From an uncultured Collinsella sp. (GTDB lineage: Bacteria > Actinomycetota > Coriobacteriia > Coriobacteriales > Coriobacteriaceae): a DNA stretch of 7,470 bases. The DNA lies in NCBI GenBank assembly GCA_902494585.1, contig CABUUD010000090.1, positions 1-7,470 on the forward strand. Reading direction: 5' to 3'. Shown in pieces: positions 1 through 5,279 of this stretch. The position numbers and the translations under genes are program-made. Position 1 is the first letter of the stretch, and each line of letters begins with the position of its first letter. The notes below the pieces were generated by a model. It searched no databases, was not told where the DNA came from, and saw only the letters and a program-made list of their open reading frames with translations.

Positions 1-22
1 CGAGACAGCATTTCCGCAGATA

Positions 23-59
23 AAACCTGCCAAAATAAACCTGTCCCTTTTTGGTCGGT
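23..59. repeat. Imperfect inverted repeat with a CCTGTCCC loop
   Basis: ACCTGCCAAAA (25-35) pairs with TTTTGGTCGGT (49-59) at 9 of 11 positions around a 13-base loop (36-48). The left arm and the loop also share a short direct repeat: AAACCTGCC at 23-31 and AAACCTGTCC at 37-46. The layout of a stem around a loop with a GGGAC-type core (read on the minus strand) resembles the element at 3369-3405. I infer a degenerate interspersed repeat; a weak terminator of an upstream gene is an alternative, but there is no T-run after the stem. Confidence 0.4.
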
Positions 60-182
60 ATCAGGAAGTGTCAGAGACGGGGCGGCGGCGGTCCGTGGGC
101 GCGAAAAGAAGTGTCGGGTTTGGTACGCCCGCTTCTGCCCGTCCCGCGCGTGGGCGATACTCAGCTCATCGACCCGCGATGC

Positions 183-189
183 AAAGGAG
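183..189 (+). promoter_or_regulatory. Ribosome binding site that fixes the GH1 start at 196
   Basis: AAAGGAG lies 6 bases before the ATG at 196. The in-frame ATG at 190 directly abuts this motif (no spacer), so ribosome loading favours 196. The protein then begins MANIKFPEGF, the usual beginning of GH1 enzymes of this type. Confidence 0.75.
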
Positions 190-195
190 ATGCTC

Positions 196-1644
196 ATGGC
201 AAACATCAAGTTCCCCGAGGGTTTCTATTGGGGTGGCGCCACCGCCGCCAACCAGTTTGAGGGCGCTTGGAACGTGGACGGCCGCGGTCCCTCCGTCGAC
301 GACCATTTCTTGGGCGGCAGCTACAAGGAGCCGCGTCAGATTACGATTGACATCGACCCCAACCGCTTCTACCCCAATCATGACGGTATCGATTTCTACC
401 ATCACTACGAGGAGGACATCGCGCTGTTCGCCGAGATGGGCTTTACCATGTTTCGCATGTCCATCTCCTGGAGCCGTATCTTCCCCAACGGTGACGACGC
501 TGAGCCCAACGAGGCCGGCCTCGCCTTCTACGACCGCGTCTTCGACTGCCTGCGCGCTCACAATATCGAGCCGCTCGTGACCCTCTCGCACTACGAGATG
601 CCCTATCACCTGGTCGAGAAATACAACGGCTGGGCGAGCCGTGAGCTCATCGGCTTCTTTGAGAAGTACTGCCAGACCGTCTTCGATCGCTATCAGGACA
701 AGGTCAAGTTCTGGCTCACCTTCAACGAGATCAACTGCGGTACTCAGGACATGGGCAACCTCTTTGAGACCAGCATGATTCAGGGCTTTGAGGGTCCGGC
801 TTCGGCGGTCCACACCACGCCGCAGGCCCGTATGCAGGCCCTGCATCACCAGTTTGTCGCCAGCGGCCGCGTCGTGCGCTATGCCCACGAGCATTACCCG
901 CAGTTTAAGATGGGCAACATGGACTGCTTCATCCTTTCCTATGCCGCCACGTGCGATCCGGCCGACGTGTTCGCCACGCAGCAGGAGATGAATACCATGA
1001 ACTGGTACTGCTCCGACGTGCAGGTGCGCGGCAAGTACCCGTTCTATGCCAAGCGCTTCTGGGCCGAGAACGATGTTGAGCTCGCGATGGAGGACGGCGA
1101 TCTGCAGGATATCGCCGACGGCAAGGTCGACTTCTACTCCTTTAGCTATTACATGTCCGGCACCGTGGGCACCCACAAGGATCACGAGATGACCGAGGGC
1201 AACATGACCTTTGGCGGCAAGAACCCCTATCTGGAGTCCACCGACTGGGGCTGGCAGATCGATCCGCTGGGCCTGCGCATCGCCCTCAACGAGATTTACG
1301 CCCGCTACGAGATTCCGCTGATGGTGGTCGAGAACGGCATGGGCGCTTACGACGAGGTCGAGGAGGACGGCTCCATCCACGACCCGTACCGCATCGCCTA
1401 CTTGCAGAGCCACATCAAGGCCATGGGCGAGGCCATTGCCGATGGCGTTGACCTGATTGCCTACACCTGGTGGGGTCCCATCGACCTGGTTTCCGCCGGC
1501 ACGGGCGAGATGCGCAAGCGCTACGGCTTCATCCACGTCGATAAGTACGACGACGGCACCGGTACCTATGAGCGCCGCCGCAAGGACAGCTTCTTCGCAT
1601 ACCAGAAGATCATCAAGTCCAACGGCACCGAGGGTCTGGCTTAA
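196..1644 (+). CDS. bglA: GH1 family 6-phospho-beta-glucosidase
   Basis: The enzyme hydrolyses 6-phospho-beta-glucosides (for example cellobiose-6-P or salicin-6-P delivered by a PTS transporter) in the cytoplasm. Its 482 residues match the usual GH1 length of about 460-480. The N-terminal FPEGFYWGGATAANQFEG block is typical of the BglA/AscB/BglB group. The catalytic acid/base lies in TFNEIN (E178) and the nucleophile in VVENG (E379). The phosphate-binding trio of 6-phospho-glycosidases is present near the end: S433, K441 and Y443 in SAGTGEMRKRYG. The residue after S433 is Ala, as in 6-phospho-beta-glucosidases, whereas 6-phospho-beta-galactosidases have Trp there; this favours a gluco substrate. 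The next gene (crr-type EIIA) is on the same strand 150 bases on, with no clear terminator between. The symbol names the family; ascB or bglB are equally possible, and exact substrate cannot be read from sequence. Confidence 0.93.
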   Translation: MANIKFPEGFYWGGATAANQFEGAWNVDGRGPSVDDHFLGGSYKEPRQITIDIDPNRFYPNHDGIDFYHHYEEDIALFAEMGFTMFRMSISWSRIFPNGDDAEPNEAGLAFYDRVFDCLRAHNIEPLVTLSHYEMPYHLVEKYNGWASRELIGFFEKYCQTVFDRYQDKVKFWLTFNEINCGTQDMGNLFETSMIQGFEGPASAVHTTPQARMQALHHQFVASGRVVRYAHEHYPQFKMGNMDCFILSYAATCDPADVFATQQEMNTMNWYCSDVQVRGKYPFYAKRFWAENDVELAMEDGDLQDIADGKVDFYSFSYYMSGTVGTHKDHEMTEGNMTFGGKNPYLESTDWGWQIDPLGLRIALNEIYARYEIPLMVVENGMGAYDEVEEDGSIHDPYRIAYLQSHIKAMGEAIADGVDLIAYTWWGPIDLVSAGTGEMRKRYGFIHVDKYDDGTGTYERRRKDSFFAYQKIIKSNGTEGLA

Positions 1645-1716
1645 TCGACAATATGAGTGCCACTGGTAAAAGGTTTTGGGAGGGGCTTGGAAGGGCTTGC
1701 GATTCGAGCCCTCACC

Positions 1717-1745
1717 TTAGCAATTTGATCATTTGGCACTATAAT
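1717..1745 (+). promoter_or_regulatory. Sigma-70-type promoter of crr
   Basis: A perfect -10 box TATAAT (1740-1745) sits 17 bases after a 4-of-6 match to the -35 box, TTAGCA (1717-1722). The region around it is AT-rich compared with its surroundings. Transcription would start near 1752, about 43 bases before the crr start codon. This implies that the EIIA gene can be expressed independently of the upstream glucosidase. Confidence 0.7.
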
Positions 1746-1757
1746 CACCATAGGCAT

Positions 1758-1773
1758 GCGCATAACGTTGCGC
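1758..1773. promoter_or_regulatory. Hyphenated palindrome in the crr 5' leader
   Basis: GCGCA (1758-1762) and TGCGC (1769-1773) form an inverted repeat with a 6-base centre, located just after the predicted transcription start and before the ribosome binding site. It could be a repressor site or a small 5' hairpin. It is short, so chance is a real possibility. Confidence 0.25.
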
Positions 1774-1780
1774 TTAATCA

Positions 1781-1787
1781 AGAGGAG
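1781..1787 (+). promoter_or_regulatory. Ribosome binding site of crr
   Basis: AGAGGAG lies 7 bases before the ATG at 1795. It decides against the in-frame ATG at 1756, which has no such motif, lies almost at the predicted transcription start, and would add 13 basic residues not found in this family. Confidence 0.8.
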
Positions 1788-1794
1788 AAAACAT

Positions 1795-2331
1795 ATGGGT
1801 CTGTTTGACATGTTTAAGAAGAAGGCTGAGCCCGCGGCAGCTGCTGCTCCGGCCTCCATCTCTGCTTCTGCTGGCGCCGACGTGCTGTGCTCGCCTGTCA
1901 AGGGCAAGGTCATCAAGATGGCCGACGTGCCCGATCCCGTCTTTGGTGGCGAGGTTCTGGGCAAGGGCTGCGCTGTGTGGCCCGAGGACGACCTGGTCTA
2001 CGCTCCCTGCGACGGCAAGGTGACCGTCACCATGGGTCATGCCGTGGGCCTGCAGTCCGATAGCGGCATCGAGGTTCTGGTGCACGTTGGCGTCGATACC
2101 GTCAACATGAACGGTGATGGCTTCGAGGGCTTCGTCAAGGCCGACGACGTCGTCAAAGCTGGTCAGCCCATACTCAAGATCGACCGCGCCAAGATTGCTG
2201 CTGCCGGTTATAAGGACTGCGTCGTCGTGGCCGTGTCCAACACCGCCGAGTTTGCCGACGTCGAGCTCGCCGTCGAGGCCGAGTCTGCCGTCGCCGCCGG
2301 TGACGCCATCGTTAAGGTCGTCCGCAAGTAG
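1795..2331 (+). CDS. crr: PTS glucose-type EIIA component (EIIA-Glc)
   Basis: This soluble protein receives a phosphoryl group from HPr and passes it to the IIB domain of a glucose-family PTS permease. It has 178 residues, close to the usual size of free-standing EIIA-Glc (about 165-170). It begins MGLFDMFKKK, followed by an Ala/Pro/Ser-rich linker (about residues 10-28), then the beta-sandwich EIIA domain starting near VLCSPVKGKV. The two active-site histidines are visible: H82 in TMGHAVG and H97 (the phosphorylated one) in VLVHVGVDTVNMNG, with the same 15-residue spacing as H75/H90 of the E. coli protein. The gene follows a 6-phospho-beta-glucosidase, has its own promoter and ends at a strong terminator, so it probably serves one or more IIBC permeases encoded elsewhere. 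Whether it also has a regulatory role like enterobacterial Crr cannot be told. Confidence 0.93.
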   Translation: MGLFDMFKKKAEPAAAAAPASISASAGADVLCSPVKGKVIKMADVPDPVFGGEVLGKGCAVWPEDDLVYAPCDGKVTVTMGHAVGLQSDSGIEVLVHVGVDTVNMNGDGFEGFVKADDVVKAGQPILKIDRAKIAAAGYKDCVVVAVSNTAEFADVELAVEAESAVAAGDAIVKVVRK

Positions 2332-2354
2332 TCTGCGGCATTCAGAAGATGCGC

Positions 2355-2387
2355 AAGGGTGGTCGGGTTATCCGGCCACCCTTTTTA
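2355..2387 (+). terminator. Intrinsic terminator after crr
   Basis: A 12-bp stem (AAGGGTGGTCGG at 2355-2366 with CCGGCCACCCTT at 2372-2383, one G-U pair) closes a 5-base loop and runs into TTTTT (2382-2386). It lies 24 bases after the crr stop codon and should separate crr from the lipoprotein gene. Confidence 0.88.
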
Positions 2388-2493
2388 AATAGGCTAAGCA
2401 GGTGCATTTTATTGCAGGGGGCTTGTTTTACGGGCCATTCGCTCGTCAAATTGAGCCGCCTGCGCTTTTGCGACGCAGGGGGTTGGGCCGGGC

Positions 2494-2502
2494 TGCTAAT
2501 AT
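2494..2502 (+). promoter_or_regulatory. Possible extended -10 promoter of the lipoprotein gene
   Basis: TGCTAATAT gives an extended -10 element (TGN followed by TAATAT at 2497-2502), about 62 bases before the start codon. I see no good -35 box at the proper distance. A small CCTGCG/CGCAGG inverted repeat (2459-2464 and 2474-2479) lies just upstream and may be chance. Because crr ends at a terminator, a promoter is expected in this gap; the rest of 2388-2564 shows nothing else I can name. Confidence 0.4.
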
Positions 2503-2564
2503 GGACTTGCTGTTACGACGTGCGCTGCGTAGGGAACGCGGCGCCGCTTGTTTGGAGGAATGTC

Positions 2565-3122
2565 ATGAAAAAGAAGCTGCTGCTTGCGCCCCTGATGGCT
2601 GCCCTGGTCGCGTGCGTGGTTTTGCTTTCCGGCTGCGGAGGGCCTTCGGTGGAGGAGCTCATCACCAACGACCTTACGAGCCAGTTTGACGAGATCAAGA
2701 ACGGCGGCGATGATTTCCTCTCCGGTCTGGAAGAGGCTTCGGGCGACGAGTTTGAGCAACTGGGCATCGATCCCAAGGAGTACGCCAAGAGCTATCTCGA
2801 GGGCTTTGATTACAAGATCGGCGATGTGACGGTCGATGAGGACAAGGGCACCGCGACCGCCGAGGTTACCATCACCTGCAAGTCCATGAATAAGATCGTC
2901 GAAGATTTCGCCACCCAGTATCAGGAGAAGGTCGCCGCACTCGATACGATGCCTTCCGAGGATGACCTGTACAAGATGGCCGGCCAGGTGATGGTCGATG
3001 TGACCAAGGCCGCTAAGACCAAGGACACCAAGGTCACCTTTAAATATTCCGCCAACGAGGATAACGAGTGGTCTGCCGACGATTCCGCAACCACCGAGAT
3101 GATGAATGCGATGATGAGCTAG
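2565..3122 (+). CDS. Putative secreted lipoprotein of unknown function
   Basis: The protein has 185 residues. It starts with a basic N-terminus (MKKK), a hydrophobic stretch (about residues 5-22) and a lipobox LSGC with the lipidated cysteine at C24, so the mature protein should be tethered to the outer face of the membrane. The mature part is strongly acidic, rich in Glu, Asp and Lys, and probably mixed alpha/beta: helices near residues 28-75, a beta-rich stretch around VGDVTVDEDKGTATAEVTIT in simplified outline, a helical segment, then a strand-like KVTFKYSA and a C-terminal helix. That outline recalls small NTF2-like or DUF-type lipoproteins of Gram-positive bacteria, but I cannot assign a family. 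The start at 2565 is chosen for GGAGG (2554-2558) 6 bases upstream and because upstream in-frame starts would precede the signal peptide with unlikely sequence. It appears to be a single-gene unit between two terminators. Confidence 0.85.
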   Translation: MKKKLLLAPLMAALVACVVLLSGCGGPSVEELITNDLTSQFDEIKNGGDDFLSGLEEASGDEFEQLGIDPKEYAKSYLEGFDYKIGDVTVDEDKGTATAEVTITCKSMNKIVEDFATQYQEKVAALDTMPSEDDLYKMAGQVMVDVTKAAKTKDTKVTFKYSANEDNEWSADDSATTEMMNAMMS

Positions 3123-3125
3123 TTC

Positions 3126-3153
3126 GTTACGGCGTTTTACCAAACGCCGTAAC
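3126..3153. repeat. Perfect 12-bp hairpin after the lipoprotein gene
   Basis: GTTACGGCGTTT (3126-3137) and AAACGCCGTAAC (3142-3153) are exact inverted repeats with a TACC loop, starting 4 bases after the stop codon. No T-run follows on either strand, so it is not a standard intrinsic terminator. It may protect the mRNA 3' end or act with the next hairpin. Confidence 0.75.
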
Positions 3154-3201
3154 TGCTCGACGCTGCAAACGCCCCCAAGCGGCAATCTGACGTTCAATTT
3201 C

Positions 3202-3236
3202 AAGGGCGCGACCAGAAGGTCAGCGCCCTTTCATTT
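3202..3236 (+). terminator. Probable intrinsic terminator of the lipoprotein gene
   Basis: AAGGGCGC (3202-3209) pairs with GCGCCCTT (3223-3230); GACC/GGTC (3210-3213 and 3218-3221) extends the stem with one bulged A and an AGAA loop. A modest T-rich tail (TTTCATTT, 3229-3236) follows. It lies 80 bases after the lipoprotein stop. Confidence 0.7.
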
Positions 3237-3313
3237 CACGTCACCTTGCTCGCTTAGGGGCGTTTTCGCTGTCCGTCCTCTACCTGCGGCGTTGCCATGG
3301 TAGTCATTGGGGC

Positions 3314-3361
3314 GGAACTTGGGGACGTTCCTTTTCTGCCGGCAGTTGGGGACACTTCTTT
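3314..3361. repeat. Two TTGGGGAC repeat units around CTGCCGGCAG
   Basis: TTGGGGAC occurs at 3319-3326 and 3346-3353, exactly 27 bases apart, each followed by four or five bases and CTTCT- or CTTTT-like sequence. The first copy is the loop of a GGAAC/GTTCC hairpin (3314-3318 and 3327-3331). Between the copies is the perfect 10-bp palindrome CTGCCGGCAG (3336-3345). The end of the second unit (3351-3361) matches 105-115 in reverse complement. I infer an interspersed repeat of the REP-like kind; this is not proven from one window. Confidence 0.6.
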
Positions 3362-3368
3362 GGTGCGG

Positions 3369-3405
3369 GGGCAGCTAAAAGAGTCCCGTCCCAAATTAGC
3401 TGCCC
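3369..3405. repeat. Perfect 10-bp stem-loop with GTCCCGTCCC loop
   Basis: GGGCAGCTAA (3369-3378) and TTAGCTGCCC (3396-3405) are exact inverted repeats around a 17-base loop that contains GAGTCCCGTCCC. It lies 17 bases beyond the stop codon of the phosphatase gene on the minus strand, so it could also stabilise or end that transcript, but no T-run follows. Stem plus GGGAC-rich loop resembles the element at 25-59. Confidence 0.65.
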
Positions 3406-3422
3406 GTGGGAGGGACGAGCGG

Positions 3423-4091
3423 TTACTCGCCCAGTACCAGCGCCGTGAGCTCTGCCTGGGTGTCCACTACGTAGTCGGCGCCGGCGGCTTCCAGCTCTGC
3501 GCGGCCGCGGAAACCCCAGCTGACGCCCGCACTCTTAAGGCCGGCGTTGTGGCCGGTCAGGATATCGACATTGGAATCGCCTACGTAGAGCGTGGTCGCC
3601 GGGTCGGCGCCTAGCTCTTCCATCACATGCAGCGTGACGGGTGCTTCGGGCTTGGGCGGAAACGCATCGACACGGCCCTGCACCAGCGCAAAGCGCTCGG
3701 AACCAAAATACTTCTCGATAAGCGGAGCCGCCGAGACGTGGTCCTTGTTAGTGAGCACGGCAAGCTGAACGCCCGCGGCGCGCAAGCGGTCGAGCATCTC
3801 GATCGTGCCGGCATAGGGAGCGGTGTGGTCTTCCTTGTGCTCGCCGTAGTAAGCCCTAAACTCGGCAAGCGTCTGCTCAAACATGCGGCCGTCGCCTGCG
3901 TACTCGGCGGGCATAAAGCGCTCAACCAGCTTGAGCATGCCGTTTCCCACCTTGTAGCGGTACTCGTCAACGGCAAACGTGGGCCAGCCGTGCGCCTCGC
4001 AGGTATGGTTGCCGGCGGCCGCCAGGTCCTCGAGCGTGTTGAGAATGGTGCCGTCCAGGTCAAAGATCACATGGGAAAAAGCTGCTGCCAT
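3423..4091 (-). CDS. HAD-family phosphatase, phosphoglycolate phosphatase-like
   Basis: The 222-residue protein is a subclass I haloacid dehalogenase-type phosphatase of the Gph/PGMB group, the usual length for that group. Motif I is FDLDGT with nucleophile D11 and acid/base D13. A helical cap follows (about residues 20-90). Motif II is VLTNK (T114), motif III the Lys of PPKPE (K147), and motif IV GDSNVD (G171-D176, with D172 and D176 likely holding Mg2+). Substrates of this group vary (phosphoglycolate, pyrophosphate, sugar phosphates), so the exact one is open. The start at 4091 has AGGAG (4097-4101) 5 bases upstream and puts motif I at the normal distance from the N-terminus; an in-frame ATG at 4154 lacks such a site and would add 21 atypical residues. 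It lies 105 bases behind hypE on the same strand and may be read with the hyp genes. Confidence 0.9.
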   Translation of the reverse strand: MAAAFSHVIFDLDGTILNTLEDLAAAGNHTCEAHGWPTFAVDEYRYKVGNGMLKLVERFMPAEYAGDGRMFEQTLAEFRAYYGEHKEDHTAPYAGTIEMLDRLRAAGVQLAVLTNKDHVSAAPLIEKYFGSERFALVQGRVDAFPPKPEAPVTLHVMEELGADPATTLYVGDSNVDILTGHNAGLKSAGVSWGFRGRAELEAAGADYVVDTQAELTALVLGE

Positions 4092-4196
4092 GGGTGCTCC
4101 TGCCGCTTGAGTTGTAAAACGCACCCCATGATACTGGGCATGCGTGCCGGGCATGTTTGGAATCTGAATATCTTTAATAGCCCTGAGCCTTTGTCG

Positions 4197-5231
4197 TTAG
4201 CAAATTCTCGGCAGCTGCTCTCCTACGAGCATGTCGAGGATGCGGGTCGAACCCCAGCCGGTACGTACGCGCACGGCGGGTCGAGCGTCCGATCCAAGTG
4301 GCAGCACGCGGCCGATAATCGCGGCGTTCTCACCGTAGTGGGCGGCGCGCATGGCGGCCAGCGCCGCATCGGCTTGTTCGGCCGGCACGACGGCAACCAT
4401 CTTGCCCTCGTTTGCCACCTGCAGCACATCGTAGCCGAGCATCTCGCAGGCGGCCTGCACGTCGGGACGCACGGGCACGGCATCCTCGTCGACCTCCATG
4501 GCAACGCCGCTGGCCTGTGCAAACTCGTTGAGTGTGGACGCCAGGCCACCGCGCGTGGGGTCGCGGAAGCAACGTGTGTCGGGTACTGCGGAAAGCACAT
4601 CGGCAATCAGGTGGTTGAGCGGCGCGGCATCGCTTTCGATGGTGCTCGAAAACGCCAGACCCTCGCGCTGACTCATGATGGCGATGCCGTGGTCACCCAG
4701 TGTGCCCGACACCAGGATGACGTCGCCGGGCCGGCAGTTTGCGCCGCTGAGCGCCACGCCCGCGGGTACCTCGCCCACACCGGCGGTATTGATATAGACG
4801 CCGTCGGCCCCGCCGCGCTCGACCACCTTAGTGTCGCCCGTGATTATGGACACGCCCGCTTCGTGCGCCGTTTCGGCCATCGTCTGCACAATCTGGTGGA
4901 GCTTATCCATGGGATAGCCCTCTTCGAGGATAAAGCCGCACGATAGGTAGCGCACGTTGGCGCCCGAGGTCGCGACGTCGTTGACGGTTCCGCACACGGC
5001 GAGGCGGCCGATGTTGCCACCGGGGAAGAACTGCGGCGAGACTACAAAGCTGTCGGTCGACATGGCGATGCGCCCGCTCGCGGGCAGCGCGGCGACGCCG
5101 GCGTCGTTGCCTTCGAGCAGCTCGGGCGACCCAAAGGCATCCAAAAAGACCTCATCGATGATGCGCTTCATCATCTGTCCGCCGGAGCCGTGGCCCAGCA
5201 GGACGGTGCTATCGGTAACGCTATGGGACAT
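4197..5231 (-). CDS. hypE: Hydrogenase maturation protein HypE
   Basis: HypE accepts a carbamoyl group from HypF on its C-terminal cysteine and dehydrates it with ATP to a thiocyanate, the source of the CN ligands of the [NiFe]-hydrogenase iron. The 344 residues match the family (about 330-350). The N-terminal LLGHGSGG motif (residues 11-18), STD with D60, NDVATSGA (N84, D85) and TGDTKVVERGG (G132-K135) mark the PurM-like ATP-binding fold shared with SelD and ThiL. The protein ends PRIC, so the essential terminal Cys344 is intact. The start has TTGGAG (5240-5245) 8 bases upstream. hypD ends 48 bases before it on the same strand, and hypC and hypF precede that, so it is very likely co-transcribed with them. 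HypE rather than SelD is clear from GHGSGG and the C-terminal PRIC. Confidence 0.97.
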   Translation of the reverse strand: MSHSVTDSTVLLGHGSGGQMMKRIIDEVFLDAFGSPELLEGNDAGVAALPASGRIAMSTDSFVVSPQFFPGGNIGRLAVCGTVNDVATSGANVRYLSCGFILEEGYPMDKLHQIVQTMAETAHEAGVSIITGDTKVVERGGADGVYINTAGVGEVPAGVALSGANCRPGDVILVSGTLGDHGIAIMSQREGLAFSSTIESDAAPLNHLIADVLSAVPDTRCFRDPTRGGLASTLNEFAQASGVAMEVDEDAVPVRPDVQAACEMLGYDVLQVANEGKMVAVVPAEQADAALAAMRAAHYGENAAIIGRVLPLGSDARPAVRVRTGWGSTRILDMLVGEQLPRIC

Positions 5232-5279
5232 ATCGAAAACTCCAATCGTGGGTGGTGCCGGTGTGCGGGTGTGCCCGGG

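Larger units (their letters stand above)
1..195. other. Gene-free leader upstream of the GH1 gene
   Basis: I see no credible coding sequence here; stops interrupt the first 60 bases and the open frames that run through it are overlaps with the downstream gene. The left part (23-59) holds a repeat-like hairpin described separately. An 11-base stretch at 105-115 (AAAGAAGTGTC) matches the reverse complement of 3351-3361 exactly, which suggests related interspersed sequence in both gaps. I could not find a convincing -35/-10 pair or an antiterminator-type (RAT) stem-loop, so the promoter of the downstream gene may lie further left or be of a non-standard type. Confidence 0.6.
3237..3422. other. 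Convergent intergenic region with repeat mosaic
   Basis: This gap lies between the lipoprotein gene (+) and the HAD phosphatase gene (-). No coding sequence is supported. The first 75 bases show nothing I can name. From about 3314 to 3405 it contains the direct and inverted repeats listed separately. No transposase fragment is visible. Confidence 0.6.

Noticed and set aside
166..1536. 456-residue open frame on the minus strand opposite the GH1 gene
   Set aside because: It is fully antisense to a gene with intact catalytic motifs; long antisense frames are expected from the strong G/C third-position bias. Its product is a low-complexity Val/Leu/His/Gly-rich sequence without motifs.
1693..1711. 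Stem-loop GGGCTTG/CGAGCCC after the GH1 gene as a terminator
   Set aside because: Only 7 bp with a G-U pair and no T-run afterwards; it abuts the crr -35 box. Too weak to call, though it could affect read-through.
2349..2564. In-frame N-terminal extension of the lipoprotein gene
   Set aside because: It would begin inside the crr terminator and bury the signal peptide 72 residues into the protein; the ATG at 2565 has a GGAGG site and a proper MKKK signal start.
4092..4154. Upstream ATG at 4154 for the HAD phosphatase
   Set aside because: No ribosome binding site, and 21 extra residues before motif I; the ATG at 4091 has AGGAG at good distance.
3627..4946. 439-residue open frame on the plus strand across the phosphatase and hypE genes
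   Set aside because: It spans two well-supported minus-strand genes and the gap between them, and its sequence is a shadow of them with no recognisable domain.
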